Positions 43,532-59,300 of a stretch of 64,000 nucleotides of DNA are shown here, one piece after another; within the stretch, counting starts at the first letter, position 1, and every line of letters begins with the position of its first letter. Origin of the DNA: Cryptomeria japonica (Eukaryota > Streptophyta > Pinopsida > Cupressales > Cupressaceae); NCBI RefSeq assembly GCF_030272615.1, contig NC_081411.1, positions 830,694,160 through 830,758,159 on the forward strand. Reading direction: 5' to 3'. The notes beneath the pieces were generated by a model that saw nothing but the letters and a program-made list of their open reading frames with translations, was not told the DNA's origin and made no database searches. The position numbers and the translations under genes were made by a program.

Positions 43532-46500
43532 AAATCCTTGGAAATGTCAGCTAGGATCTGTCTCGGATTTAAGAACACTGAAAAGTTTTGCATAGAAAGG
43601 TAGAAACATTTACTTAAAACCCTCGCTAATTGATAGCACTTCCTTTTCATTAATGCTGAATGCCGGGAATTCATTCCCTGAAATTTGTCTCGCGCAGGAA
43701 AAAGCCCGTTAAAGAAAACAAAAACTGTCCGCGCTCTTTTTAAAATCGTAACGGTTTCTTTTCAAAAGTTTTATTTTTACCCCCGAGATTCACTTTATTT
43801 AGTTTTGTCTTCTCTCAAGTTAGCCTTTTTAAGTTAAATAGGTTTTTAAATAAGTTTTTTTTTTTATCGAAGAAAGTTGAATAAATTACATAGCTTAGCA
43901 ACATGACTGTTAAAAAGAACGGAGCTCTCCAAGGACACCAAACAGGCTATTAACAAAAGTCCAAAATAGTACATATTTGTCTTATCATTTGGTTGTATTT
44001 GTGTGAGCTTGAATCTACATAGGGAAGCATATATTTAACGGCTAAGGTTGGTTGGGTGAGTGGTTTGTTATAATACCAAGTCTTCTTAGGAGTGTATATG
44101 TGAAGCATGACATGGTACGTATAGATTCATGCTTCGACACATTGAGGAAGCATGGGAGAGATTTGATGTTTCAAATGTATTCATTGTAACTATGTAAATG
44201 CATGAATTATTTTATTGTTAAATAATATATGGAATATGGATGCTTTTGGAGGCTAGGTTTTCTCTCTTGAGGGTTATCCCAGAATATATATCTTGTGTTA
44301 TCACGTGGCTTGTCTATTGGATCTATGCATTATAGAACTATTCTATAAGCTTGTATGCATGGTTTTTTCTCATGGGGTTATATATAAAATATATTAAATA
44401 AATTTCATATTATGTATTATTTCCTAACACACCACCTCTCTTCCACTTGTCCACAAGTCTTTCAACAGCGCATCCATCATCCAACATCTATTTGCTCTCC
44501 CATCACCCCTCTCATCCAATACTTTGCCTATATTCTTATCTCTCTTCATTTTCTCATCCATTTCATCCCCCTTACCGTCATTCTACCAACATATATAAGC
44601 ATGTTTTGGTTTGATTGACCCTTATAATGATATGAAAACCATTTTCATGGCACCCTTGGGCAAATACCATGATGAAAACCTAGCAAATGGGAATCATGTG
44701 TAATCCCTCATCCTTTTGCATTTTACACTTTAGGGAAAGATTTTTCCAACTATCCTACCTCGCATATCTTATCCGCGTCCTCCAATATTCTTCATCCTAT
44801 ATCTCTCACATTATCTCCTTCCTCCCATCCTATCTAACTTCATCTTCCTTTCCCAATTAAGATCTTGATCATGATATCCATGTCTTCCAAAATCTTTTAT
44901 CTCATTTCCCTCACCTTATCTCCTTCATCTTGTCCTATCCAACTCCATCCTACTTTTTTTCCTTTGATCTTGATAAGGACCAAGGACAAAGTATTTATGC
45001 ATAATTTTTACCCTATCTACATTATAACATATTTTTTCATCCATTCCATGCATTTTTTTTATCGATCTTCCCCCTTTCCCACATTTTATCTTTATCAAAA
45101 CTAGGGGAAAATATTTGTGCATGCACATATTTTATGCAATATCCTTCCATCTCTTGCATCTTAAGTTCACCAAAATGTATTATATGCAAATGATATAATT
45201 GAAACATGCATCGAATCTAGACTAAATCAAACCAAATACATTCAAGCCTCACTTAGGTAGTTGTGATATGTAGATATATTAGATGTGGTTGATCATCAAA
45301 CCAACAACATGATGATAGATTGACAAAATGACAACATAAGGTTGTGATGATGAAAGCTTGCTCAAATGGGGTGAGAGGCATTCAATTATAGACTTTCTAA
45401 GAGAGAAATTAAGGGCAAAGATGCATTGGTTGATGGATGGCTATGATTGATTGAATATTAAGATTTGGATTGAAGTTGTAGTCATGTGACAAGTGTCCCA
45501 TTAGGTGTAAGAGTTAGGTGGTGGAATTGAGGGCTCACAATTGGTGAGACCTCTCAAGAAAGAGGGATTAGGCAAGTGTCAAATGGAGATTAATTGAAAA
45601 AGGTAGCTAGGAGTTTAATTATGGGGATTGGAAATAGAAAAAAGTGGTGGGATAATATTTGGTGGGATAAGGTTTTGTGGGAATAGTAAAAGGGATATCT
45701 TGGGAGGCAAGATTCTATCTCAAAAAGTCAAGATTTTCTTTCTAGAAGATACAAGATTCATCTTATTGCAAAGTCCCAAGGGGATGGAAGAATTCAAAAT
45801 TAAGATTTATTTGAAAATGTAATCTTGTCACATTTGTACAATATTAGGGATTGATTACTCTAAATTAAGTAATTAATTCAGTTAGAGGATTTTAGGATAA
45901 GGTTGACTTAATCAAATAAATATAAATTTATTTAATTAAGGTGGTTAATAAAGGTAAAGGATAAATTAAGTAGATAAGCTAGAATAAGGTGGATAAAATT
46001 TGGTTGTGTATAAGCTAATTTAGGTACTTACAAGTACACAATACTAATTTCTAATTTCAAAATGACATGTAAATGACTATGATTTTTAAAATGTTAGGGA
46101 ATTTCTAAGTTCTCAAGACTTATTCTTTATTGGGTGATAGAGTTAGATGTGGCCATTAAAACATCACATAAGAAAATGCAACACAAATATGGCAACATGT
46201 AATAATATCTACTTAATGATCATCAATCAAACCTATAAAAACCATATAACATAGAAATGACTGATACAAAATCAACTTGTATTGATTTAAAATGCTATGA
46301 TTTATCAAGTCTCTATTACATATAGACCATGAATATGGTGAAGAAAAATTGGAAATAGTGGGTGCCCATCTTATTTTGTTATTTAAAACCTTTCAAAGTG
46401 TTTACAATAGATGTAGGAGACACATTATTACAAGTTTTGAGTGAAACCTTGATGGTGGACCGACCACTAGTATGTGAAACATAAAAAAGTTTTACACCCT

Positions 46501-49500
46501 TTTATATGAAAACACGAAATGAAAAATCCTCCTTTCATCATAAAACATGAATATAAATTTCAAATCATTGTTCATGATTTGTGAAGAAACATGTGAATTG
46601 AGAGTTTCAGAGTTTTGTCATGCCCTAGCTAGTGTGTTCATCAATACTCTATATAAATTTTTTAGGTTTTTTGAATCAAGAAATGAAATCATTAAACACA
46701 TTACTGACTTGTAGGTTTGGAGTGTTGAAACAAGGAAACACACATGAAATTTGATGAAACAATGACCAAGGAGACACCATAGAGATTAGAGTTCAACAAA
46801 TTCAACCACCACAATGAATTGGGTATATAACTAGTCTTGCAATAATGAAAAAAAAATTGAGGTTAAAAAACTTGCAAATAGCTATGGGGTCCTTGTCATA
46901 AAATCTACCATTAAAATTCTTTACCAATCATGTTTGAATCCACACACAACCTAGTAGGAAAATTCATGAAATCCACTAAAAAATATTTTGGATGACATTG
47001 GAATCATTATTATTTGCAATAAAAATCATTACAATTAATGTTGTATGTCAAGTATCATTCTACAATAAATATAGTGCTTCAAATGAAAACAAACCATTCT
47101 TGTAAGTGCACAATAAAAACAAGAGAAATGAACATCCTAATTCCTCTTTCATCAAACTATCGATGGAAACCAATTAACACATGCACCAAAACCTCACTCA
47201 AAATCCCTTGTATGGAAAAGAAAATATGATGTAATCCATTGTCAATGCTTGCTTTTGTCATGTAAAGTCCTTTCCATCAACCACATGGTCACTCAAGGCA
47301 TTTTTGTGAGTTACAAGGAAAATCGACAAAAAATGGTGGGATTAAACATAACTTTAAAGCTCAAGAGGAATTTGTGCCAAAATATTTGTAGTTGAAAATG
47401 TTAAACTATAGACATAAAAGGTGACAAGTGATTGACAAATACAAAAAAAGGTGACATGTGCTTCAAACCACTAGGGGATAGAAGGGAAGGGAAGTTTGAA
47501 TGGGGAAGTCTAGAGGTTTGAACAATTAAGAATGTCAAGGATCAAGGTTCAGGTTCAGAAGGAAGAAAAATTGGGGGATGGAGGAATCTGGAGACCTAAT
47601 AGAGTAAAGGGAAGTGAATTTAGGCATGATGGCATAATGGGGTAGGAAAGTCTAACATATTGAGAGGAACAAAGGGAAGCAAGGAAGCACACTTGGCAAG
47701 GAAACATCAACAACTCTAACATTTAGCATAGACTTGAACATTTTCAACTAGCAATTCATAGACTTACTCATTCCTTGGAAATTTGGCACTTGCAACATAA
47801 TATCAACACATGGGGAAAACAAAGAACGACACACGCGCATTTTTTAAAAGGGAGATTCATTTAAGGCTTCTCATATATGTTATAAATGGGGGCCAAACAA
47901 AGTCAAAAAATAAAAAAGTAGAGCAACTCAAAACAAAACATAGGATGTAAATTAAGTCTCAAAAGGATAAGTGGAGTACACTCCACCATTCTTCGACATG
48001 GAAAGCCAATGTGAGCTCACATGGAGGGTATGTGTTGCATTTAGTTTTTGTTAAAGGGTTGTTTGCTTGGGTGAATAGGGTGTCATATGGCTCTATCCTA
48101 TTGAATGGAAGGGAGTGATGTGGCACTCCCTTTAAATGGCATATCTTGGCTTTGGAGGGAGTGAAACATTTTTCTTGTAAATCTAGAGAGAGCTTTAGAG
48201 CTTTCATTTTTTTTGGATTTCATTAGAGTCTTGTGCAAGTGAAGAATAGGCTTGAAAGAAAAGAAGATGACCTTCATTCACCTTAAAGCTTACCTTGAGA
48301 GCTAGGCTCTATATTTTATTCCCATGATTTATTTTTTGAATGTGTATTTTTAAAGAAAATTAATGTTTGATTCTTGCTAGTGCTAGAATAAGAATTACTT
48401 TTGGTTTTTCAACATTTTGTGAAAGATTGTAGCTTTATGTGAGAAATATTTTTTGATGTTAGTGTCTTTTTTAGGATGTCTTCATGAAAAGCACATTTTA
48501 TTCTTTTGTCAAGGGTTGGAGTGTCACCTTTTCTAATTTTGGAGGGATGAGATGTGCTTTGGGTGGATTTGTGGAAATAGATATTGATCATTGGTTAAGT
48601 TTGTGTTGTGTTGGTTTGTAAAAATAATTTTTGAGATTTCAATTCCTCTTGGCTTCCCCATTGTTGAGAACCAAAGACTTGATTCTATGTGGAAATTCAT
48701 TCTTCCTTGAGAGCATTTTTATGTGTTTTTCAAATGCTTGCGAGTGTATGATTATGTGTTTACCAATTTCTTGATAGTCCTCTTAGCTTGGGAGGTAATG
48801 CACTTTGTGCCACCATATGGTTAGGAGGCGAGCTTCTCCCATTGGCAATGTTCTTTCGAAACTTGGAGATTTGATGCTCAATTTGGAATTGTTGTATTGT
48901 TCTTGGTGTAAGCTTTATTTAATTCTCCTTTATATGTTCAGACATGTACATGAAGAAATTGTAAAGTTATATTGAGCTAGAAAGGAAGAAATATTTGAGA
49001 TCACTTTGTTTGTTTATCAATGTTTATTAAACTTTGGAAATAGACATTTAGTGAAAAAATTTATATTAAAATTTTAATCAATAGTTTCACTTCAATAGTT
49101 AGTTTGTGGAATGATAATGAACCTTATATGTTGTTGAGTGAATAATACAATAGTTTTATTTTGTAATGTGGAGCCAAAAATTGTGTTTTATAAAGAAGTA
49201 TAAGTTGTTTCTTTTAAATTTTGAATTTGAATTCAAATTGAAAGGAAGATTGGAATCTTTCTCGCGTTTTATTTTTGCAAAAAAATGGAAGTAAAATCCA
49301 TATTTTAACCTAATTTTGTTGAACTCTAGTAGACTCCAACACAACACTATTGCTATTCTCCTAATATAGTAGAAACTGGGTGTGAACTAATACCTTAAAA
49401 TGTTGTCTAGAGCTAAAAGTCAAACCTTATTTATGGTAGAAAATAGTAATCTTGTATATTTGTGGCATTTCATGTATTGTATGATATTGTATGAGTTTTA

Positions 49501-52500
49501 ACTTGTAATAGAAAGATGTACACTTGGTGTAGTCAATATCTCAATGATCTTAGTGTGCAAGTTATCTGGTACCTTCAATTTTTAAGTCCATGTCATAAAA
49601 TGAATAAATGAGTCTCTTTGATTGCTTAATGTGCTCTTGAAAGGATCATTCATGTAATTGATTAATGAAGAATAAAAGCAAATAATTTCATCTTAATGAA
49701 CCTACTAATGTTTAAGAACAAAACAATATGTGAAACATAATCCATTGCAATGTGTTTATTACTCTTCCATCTCTTTATTAAAATATATATTCTTGACAAT
49801 GAAAAATACTCATTTGATTCATAATGAAATTCAAATCAAACTTTCCTAGAATAATAAAAATTGTACTTCTTATGCTTAATGCCCTTATTAGTACTTGTCG
49901 TAGGTAATACTATTCCATTCACTAAGCCCAAATACTCAATTAGTTTGCCCCAATCACAAGTGATTATTATTTTTGCTTTCAAAATAAACTTGGTTTTTGT
50001 AAAATTGAGATTTACATTTTTAAATTTAAGATATTGTAAAAATTATTTATCTACAGTATGATTGGTTTAAAAAAATTAGTGTTATAGGAGCAATTTTTAA
50101 GAATGATGGATTTTTTAGGTTTTTTTTTTATTTGTTTGCATTTTTAAAAAAATGTCTATTTTAAATAGTTTTTTCAATTTTTTATTATTTATAATATTAT
50201 AAAAAATATATTTTTTCTAAATAGATATATAAATTTTAAGAATTATTTTTTTATCTCAAAATATAGATAATAAAACCAATTATAGAAATTTGATTTAGGT
50301 TAAATTAAATCAAATGAAAAATTAAGATTTTTTTATTAAAAACAAACCCAATTATTCTATGTATTCTTTATAATTGTTTTTTATATATCTTTTTAAAATC
50401 ATTCTATTTTTTAATACCTTTTGAAAATCATAATTTTTTTATTCATTTTAATATATACAAAATAATTTAATAATAACTTCAATCATAAATTTAAATATTT
50501 TTCATTAAGTTATTCAAAAAATTGTCTATTTTCACTTTTATAATTATCAATAGTTATTTTATTAAGATCAATTATTATTAATATTACATAAATATAATTA
50601 AAATAATATAATATTACACTACTAATTAATGATAAAAAATTATAATAATAAAAAATTAAAACAAATATTTTTATTACAATACTATGATGGCAAGTACTCA
50701 CCACTACATTGCACTTCTTCTATACTTGCATACAGCTAAAAACGTAGAATAATTATGTATGCTTATTCTTCTTTACTTTATCTTAGATTCTTATTTGAAA
50801 GGTTCCAATTGAAAAAAAAAAATGATAAAACTTCCTTCTAATCTCACATTCTCATGTTTTGTAAGGTTAATTTGGATGACTAATTGCATGTAAAGTATGG
50901 CATGGGAATGCACGCCATCCATCACCTACTCTTATTTTATTTATCTCCCTTGTGGATTTGTCAGCTCATTTGTTGCATGGATTGTAAAATCAAGTGAAAT
51001 CACAACAGTGTGTGAACATTTTGTGTGCACAATACATGGTTGTATTTTTTTAAACATAGGTTTGTTTTAGTAAGTTTGTCGCTAGTAAATATGGACATTA
51101 CAAAACACCATTGTGTGAACATTGACTATAACGCACAAAAAGTTCTATTGTCTATAATTCTAGTAGCAATGTATCAATACTTACTGTTATTACCGCTGAA
51201 TAATACATTTTCTATTCAACATTTCACATGTTTCTTTAGGTTGTTAGTTGATATCATTATTTAAACCTCTGTTGTTTTTGTTTTGTTATAACTAAGAATT
51301 CTATTAAAATGTTCATAGCTTTCATTGATCCTTTACATCTAAACAGTTACTATTTGTTAAGAGTTCAGTGAAAATATTTTTTATTGATGAGTTGGTTGTG
51401 TGAGCTTTTGCTATTTGGATTTCCAAGTCAATCCACATAAAAATTAACACAAGATCATGTTTCAACTCTTGTTAGTATTGTTATTTCCTAGTCCAAATCT
51501 TCAATATACTCGTGAGCATAGAAAAAAAGTTTTATGTCTTAAAATACAAAATTACTTCTTTGAAATTGTTTTTGAGAAATTCAATTTAATGGCAATTTCA
51601 TTGGGGCTCTTGATGGCTATTGAGTTTTTCATTGCACGTAGAGTAGAAAGATACAAGGTTTGAAGGCTTGTAACATTGTCCAATATAACTTAGCCATGAA
51701 TTAGTAAATTACTCGATATGTCAGCCACTGTATAATCCCTTACAGATAATTAAATCATGTCTGGGTACATATCACAACCATTATAGAAAAGGTGATTGCT
51801 CATCTTCAAGCCTTCCATATATAGTAAAACTAGATAAACATTGAAAAGCTTGAACGGTTTATTCTTACAGCACATAGAATGTGAAAACTAATTATTGAGA
51901 GAGAGTTACCTAAAAGGTCTTTATCCATGCAAACAAAAGAATAAATACTAAAATATTTTAGAGTTGAATAAAAACACACAAAGATCAAATGATCAGTCAA
52001 TCCTTAATTCAACAAACCATGGGAAAAAATCCTTGCAAGATTTGACTGCCAGAAATCCCTAAAAAGGGGCAAATGCACCAGAAAGAACCCATCTCTTTTA
52101 CTTCAGTCAGCAATCTACTAAATTATAGCAAGATAAACAAAAGAGTGTTTCAAAACACTAATGCCAAAGCCGAGAAGAAAATCAAAGATAGCTATTAAGA
52201 CAAGAACCATGTTAAATTATAAAATACTAAGAATCCCTTGTCCAGTTTGTAAAACATAATATGTTTAAAATGTGCCTTATGCACAATACATATATAAATA
52301 ATGAGATCATACTTGGTCCGTTTAACGGATAATTGCCTCTCCTGATGTTTTGGCATACTTCTAAGCCGAACATATCATTAGAACTCTAATGAATTCTCCT
52401 TACAAGTAAGCAGAGAGAAACTTCGATCATGGTAATTATTCAACAGGACATGATTCTGGTCTGTTGCCAAAAATCTGCATCATATAACACAAATATTAAT

Positions 52501-53067
52501 TTTTTTTATCTTAAAGAAAAACACATCACTTGAATCATAGACACTAAATCTATTGAAAAATTATCACCCACTAAGCTGACCACGTCCTTTATATAACTGA
52601 AGATTTGTGCCCTTTGCATTGGAGCTTTATTTAATTATTTTCTTTTAATTGAAAAGCTTTGATTCTAATCTCCACCATTCAAAAGTGGCACTACATCGAT
52701 TACTTACTAGATCACCAATAGGCAAACTAACTTCACTAAGAAAGAAAAGAATTTTTAGGAATTTTGATTTGGTGAAATACATATTGCATTTTTCTAAAGA
52801 ATTGTTCATACTTCATAGTAACCATTTTCATCAGCTTCCTGAAATATACCATCTTCTTACTTGGAAAAAACCAGAATATTGATAAGTTGCTGACATTAAA
52901 GTTGAATGCATTGCATGCACCATTGTATGTTTATCATAGCAAATAATCAGGTTTCCGTGAAAATGAATATGAAATCTATAAATTTCTACATGTGCCTAGT
53001 AGCGTACCAATCTACAATTAGCAAAATACAAGTGATTGATGTCCTGCTTGTAAAAATCACTTACCTT
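43532..53067. other. AT-rich intergenic DNA, no gene supported
   Basis: Many short frames, none with a recognisable domain. 44410-45110 is pyrimidine-rich on the plus strand. 50040-50680 is extremely AT-rich. 47820-48260 has a TATAAAT-type context and GAGAGAGCTTTAGAGC-like blocks seen in plant LTRs, but no partner copy. 52626-52631 on the minus strand is AATAAA, about 440 nt after the PEPC stop, a possible poly(A) signal. Confidence 0.5.
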
Positions 53068-53358
53068 CTAACCGGTATTCTGCATACCAGCTGCTATGCC
53101 CTTCATTGTCAGAATCAAAGTGTCCTCCAGCCCTGGTGCATACTCACTTGTTGGATTCAACTTGACCAATTCATCTGCTGGTTTGGTTGAACTTTCTTTT
53201 GATAAATGAGGCCTCTGCTGAACATGGAAGTTGGGATCTCTTATTCTTTTCAAAGTATAAGCCTGACAAACATTTAGTGTTGTGATGTATGAGTCACGAA
53301 GTCTGAGCCGTTGTTTCAAGTATGGATCACCTTCAAGAAGATCTTTGTGTCCGGCAAC
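53068..53358 (-). CDS. PPC: PEPC exon 10 with stop
   Basis: 291 bp, [16 protein letters not shown] to MQNTG and TAG. The C-terminal QNTG tetrapeptide, which reaches the active/inhibitor site region, is typical of the plant type. Confidence 0.95.
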   Translation of the reverse strand, partial: VAGHKDLLEGDPYLKQRLRLRDSYITTLNVCQAYTLKRIRDPNFHVQQRPHLSKESSTKPADELVKLNPTSEYAPGLEDTLILTMKGIAAGMQNTG

Positions 53359-56300
53359 CTGTATATAACAAAAACAGTTTTGTTGATAATATTTTATGTC
53401 TTTATAATCTTGGTGCCAATTTAATTTTCACCTTCTTATAGGTTTACCATTTGCATAAAGAAAAGTAAGCAATTTACCTTGAGGAGGAGGTCCTTGGTTT
53501 CTAGATAGATAGCTCTCAATTTTTCACCAAAGGTCCACAAATCTTCAGATACCAGTAATTTGTCATACAAAGAAGTAATACCGGGATCACCCTTTGCAAA
53601 AACCATTTCAACTAAGTCAATTGTAACCCGAAAGAATGGCCATTCATTGTACATCTCACGTAAAGTATGGAGATTTCTTATATCATTCTCTAAAACATGC
53701 TTGAATGCTGCACCAAATCCTAGCCACACAGGAAGATGAAATCGAGTTTGTGTCCAAGCAAATATCCATGGGATGGCACGAAGTGACTCAATCCCTCCAC
53801 TTGGCTTCCTCTTTGAGGGGCGACTTCCAATGTTCATTCGACCATACTCTGTTTCTGGAGTTGCCTGGCCAAAAAACTCAGGAAATTTAGTACATAAAAG
53901 ACTTAAATATCCAAAGGCAATGATCTATCTATTCATAGAAAATACAAAAATAAGAATTAAAATATTTAAAAATTGATACTCACAGAACGAAAATATTCAA
54001 CAAATCTGCTCTCCTTAAAAACAATTGATCTGTACTCTTCAGTAGCAATAATGGCCATTTCATCCATCAATTTACGCCACTCAAGTTTTGGAGAAACTGG
54101 AGGATGCATCCCATGTTCCAGAGTGGCAGCAGTAAACCGCTGTAGAGTTCTGAAACACAAGTGTTCCTCACCAAATGACTGCTCTATGACCTCTCCTTGG
54201 ACCGTGACTCGCAAGGAGCCATGGATTGTGTCTGGGGGCTGAGATAATATAGCAAGATGGGTTGGACCACCTCCTCTCCCTACAGTTCCTCCACGACCAT
54301 GGAACATTGTCAACTTCACCCCAAATTCTTTAGCCACCTTTATAAGATCCTCCTGGGCTTTGTACAATTGCCAAGCAGCAGACAGCCGACCAGCATCCTT
54401 ACCAGAATCAGAATAGCCTATCATAACCTCTTGCTTTCCATCAATTCTATTTCTGTACCAGTTGATTGAAAACAATCTAGCTAAAGCAGCTGGAGCGGCA
54501 TCTAGATCTGCCAGCTTTTCAAATAATGGTACAACACGTAAGGGTTTTCTCACACGGCATTCCCTTTGCAATAACTCAACTACTAAAACATCAGATGCTG
54601 CAGTTGCCATTGAAATGATATAAGCTCCAAAGTTGTCAGGTGGAAGTTCAGAAATCACATGAAATGTGTCTAGGACATCACGAATCTCATCTGTCTTTGG
54701 AAGGTCAGGCCCAAACAAAGGTCGTTTGCCTTGCAGTTCTAACAAGAGCCACTCTTGTCGTTGTTCCTCTGACCATTCTTTGTATGATCCAATACCCAAG
54801 TGTTTTGTAATTGCATCCATAACATCAGTGTGTCTCTCGGATTCCTGTCTGATATCCAACCTTACAAATGACAAACCAAATGTTGAAACTTGGCGCATAA
54901 AGTCAAGTAGACTGCCATCTGCAATTGGCTGATCCCCAGTAGAGCACAATGATCTGTAGCAAAGTTCAAGTGGCTCCAAAAACTGGAACCAAAGCATGAA
55001 AAATATCACAGAAGCCATTAACACATCTAGTAAACATAAAAAATAATATAACATTGGAATCTAATTCCTAAGCTGTGTTATTTACCTGGTCGATGCTTGT
55101 GAAGGTTGCTTCCTCTGGAATGTCAGAGATTCCATTAGCCAGTATATGGCGTGCACGTTCACGTGTGTGGTATAATTTGTCCCGTACATCTCCCAATATC
55201 ACCCGAAAGGGTTCATTTGGAGGAACTTGTTTCCAGAATTCTGCAGCAAAGTCAAAGATAGAGACAGGCAGATAATCAACATACAGAGAGAATGGGAGGA
55301 AAAATAAGTCATGCACCTTTTACTAGAGGTCTACAGAGGATATCAACAGGTGCAAATTATTTTGAGAAATATATGCTATCTTTTAGTTCTCAAGTTATAA
55401 TGGGCTGACAGATGCAATATACCTATATAATGCTTTGTATCTTTCTTTGAAGAGCTAAAAAGCTGTAAGGCACGTTCTCTCAATTCATCACTACAACGCC
55501 ACATGGACAACTGCAAGGGATAGATATGTACATGAAATCAAATGAGCTGACCTGATGGAGATACAGACATTGATATATTTTAAGTGAGATAATTGTAATT
55601 ACTAAAATGACAACTCAAAAAGCTTGATTCCACACCTCAAACATAAGATCTTCTATTTGAGAATAATATAAATTTGCTGCCATCATTCTTGCAAGCAAAC
55701 ATACATCCCTTGTAACTTCTGGAGTCACCCTGGGATTTCCTGCAACAGTAGACAGTGAAGAATTCATCATTACCGGTGTTATGAGTTCTGAAAATGACTT
55801 AACAACCATCCCAGAGTATAGGAAAAAAGAACTGGGCAAAAATGGCAACCAAAAGTAATCAATTAAGCTGGGGTGTTTGAAATATATACGAACCATCTCG
55901 GTCACCTCCCATCCATGATGAAAATTGTATAAGAGGTGCATTATATGGCACTCTTTCATTTATCCCAATTGACTTTAGAGCAGTATCAATACGACGCAAG
56001 AATTTTGGCACTCCCTTCCATATGGTCTCATGAAAATAACTCATTCCTGCACGCATCTCATCTTGTGGAGTAGGAGGAGTGCGCCGAATTTCATCTGTTC
56101 GAAATGCAGCTTGAATCTGGAAACATTAAATAAAATATTGAGCACCAAACAGCCACAGATTCAAATGGAGAAAGCAATTTATATTTGAAATTTCATTACT
56201 GGAGATTCAAGCATATAGTTAGACAAAAGAACACTTAACCAAATACCAGATAGTGCAAATGAATCAGAATATAAGCTTAGCTTTCCACATTCTTCATTAT

Positions 56301-59300
56301 TATCCTTTACATGCTCCCTTTCAAATGTCTTGAAATGGATGTTTGCCAATAGATTATCAAACATGACATAATCTGGTAGCAACTTCTATTAAATCCTGCC
56401 AAACCCTTTCTAAATAAAAACCTACAAGTCTCAAGGCCACACATGCAAATTCAAGACATCAAAAGAAAATTCAAAAACAGAATTATTTTCACAACTGTGC
56501 TATGGAAAAATGTGAAACGCACATCTTGGCTGGAAACTATTGTAGACCTGATTGCAGGTTATGGCTTATGGCTTGCAGACAATTTGTGTGCATCAAAATG
56601 CATGAAAATACTGTTCACATGTGAAACTGCACATTGCTACAGATGCATGCAGGGGGAATTTTAGTGCCTAATATTTGCTAGTTTTCAATATTCTTGCAAA
56701 TCAATTTTTTTACAAAGTGGCATTATTTACATTTTCAACAAACTTTATCAACTTTCTCAAGAAAACAAATAAAATCTAAAAACCTTCTCAATACTGAGAA
56801 TTCTCTCAAAAATTCACCTCCCTGGTAGTTTGAGAATAATCAAGATTTACAAAGGTTTCTATAACTAAAAGGATAGAATGTTTTACTAATATTTAATAAC
56901 ATACCAGATTATCAAGTTTGCAAATATTATAGTTTTTCAAATTTCTACTAAGAAAAATTCAAAAACTGAAATTAGCATGCACATACAACAAAGAAAGACC
57001 AATAAACAGGAAAGAGCAAATTATCCATGGCACATCACAATCAATGAGTTGAAACAGTAACAAATATTGGCATTCCCTGTTAATACAGTAGTCATTCAAT
57101 GATTGCCTGAATGTTTCCATGGATCACATTGATCATGGAAAGTTTCCATAATAAGAAAATTCATCATCTACATGCAGACCATAGTAACAATGCACTCGAA
57201 AAAAATGTGATTAATCCCAAGTAATCACAACCTGCCACATTTGTTATGCCAATACTGAAGTTTTTTGAGAAGCAATTTCCTTTATACTATTTTATCTTTT
57301 TGGGGCTCATTTTAATGCTTAGAAACAAAAACGTACAGAGAAAAGACAGAATTTGTCATGCCATTACCCCAGTTTTTCAAAAAGTGATTTTCTTTTTACT
57401 ATTATATCTTTTGTTGGCTCAATTTAATGCTTAGACACAGAAAATACATCGCAAAGACAGACAAGTCCCAGAACATTTTGTTTAGGGTTACAGTATTTTA
57501 ATTGTTTTTAAGTTTTAATTTGCTGTTTGAATAGATTTCTTTTTCAACTTAAATTTTAGACCACACTTAGGGCTTTTCTTTTAATTTATTATACCCTAAT
57601 GAGGGTTTAGATGGAAAACACATGGCTACCCCTAAAATAGTAAGCCATGCTTCATGATGGAACTGCCATTTTAGAGCCATCTGTTTTACATAAACCTTCT
57701 TAAAGTGAAATAGATTTTTTTAAAGTCCTATGAAATTTTTCATAATTAGCATTTTATAATGTACAACATCTATTTTTATCTACATGAACTATATTTGACA
57801 TGAAACAACAAAATTAGTTTTTTTTCTCTCGTTTTAAAGTACATTGTTTTCTAGTTGCCAAGCTTTTGCCAGGTTCCTGGTTTAAACCTGAGTAATTGAA
57901 TTTCACTTATAATATTATGAAGCTGTGTTAATACGTGTAAATGATATGCTACCATGATGCAGACCATCTCTTTCAATATGTATACATTAAATGGTAGCCA
58001 AAACAGAACCATTGTATTGGAAATAAATGAGACAATCTCTAATAACTGAGTAACCAAGTATGTCACGAAAACAAGAGACTGCATGGAATAAAGTACACAA
58101 AAATAGAAAAAAAAAATTGGTGAACTAAAGTCTAATACAATCAGAAACCATGAAAGAAACACATAGAAAATTCCACTAAAAGGAAATAATAGAAGCACTG
58201 CCTTTGGTTTGAACTCTGAGGATTGGCAAATATGCTACAAAGTTTATGCCAGTGACATGTAAAGTTCAAAAAGGCGTTGACAGCATCTGCCCACATGCTA
58301 CAACTACATCACTCTATGAAACTGTATTATTATGCATTCCTTTGATATGTAATAAAAGGAAAGTGAAAGAAGAATAAAATTAATGAGGGCAATATATGAC
58401 TTTGGAAAATGCAAGTAGAGCACTATTTAAAGACTTTCTAAAAGAACAGTTGTTTTAGCTATAACAATCTATGCATGATACTCCAAAGTAAATATGTTGA
58501 GAGTAAAACTGTGGTACCAAATAAGGAGTTTAAAATACCCAAGTACCTCATTTGACTAACTAATAAATGATTACCTCTCTCTGCAAAGCTTCATCTAGCT
58601 CCTGCTTCTCATCTGGGGTAACATCTTTTGAATACAATTGCGACAAGCAATTTCGAATCCTGCAAAAAAACAACACAAAATTTTGTCTTGTTACTTGTAA
58701 TAACAACATTGTTATCAACTCCCAAGTCGTGTTCTTCTAGTATTTCTAATAGAGTGCTAAGCAAAACAGTGTTTTTGTGAAATATTTGGTTATCAGCTCA
58801 TTTATTTCCACAGTGACATGAATTTCTCCCTGGAGCAGCCTCCCTTTGTTGCTTAATATTTATATGAGATTCAATGATTTCACATTATTGGCATGTAAGA
58901 AATGCTGAATAGCTTTGGTTTCAATGCCAAGAGTAACAGATTATGTAGAAGTGGAACCTGTGGGCAGTGAAAACTGACCCCAGGTTGACTTGACATCTCC
59001 AACTAACAATATATTGAGTTAAGTTTTAAATGACAATTATTATGAAACATGATGTTATTTGTGACACTTCTTAACTTGAGAACATGGACTAATGCCAACA
59101 TCCCAGAGGCAAAAGGATGTTAGCTTTGTATAATGTAAGATATTGCACTGGACTTGCACGACAAGTACTTGGATTGTAGGGATGAAAGACTCCAAAAGTT
59201 GTTATTGAAATATGAGTGCTGACATTATTGTTGGGTGCAGAAGCAAACCGACTATTTTTTTGCAGTTTCTCTTGGTTTGGTCTTAACTTTTTGTATGCAG

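Noticed and set aside
53966-55054. Single 362-codon PEPC frame as one exon
   Set aside because: The first and last codons are intronic read-through; family alignment and GT-AG signals place the exon at 53984-54982.
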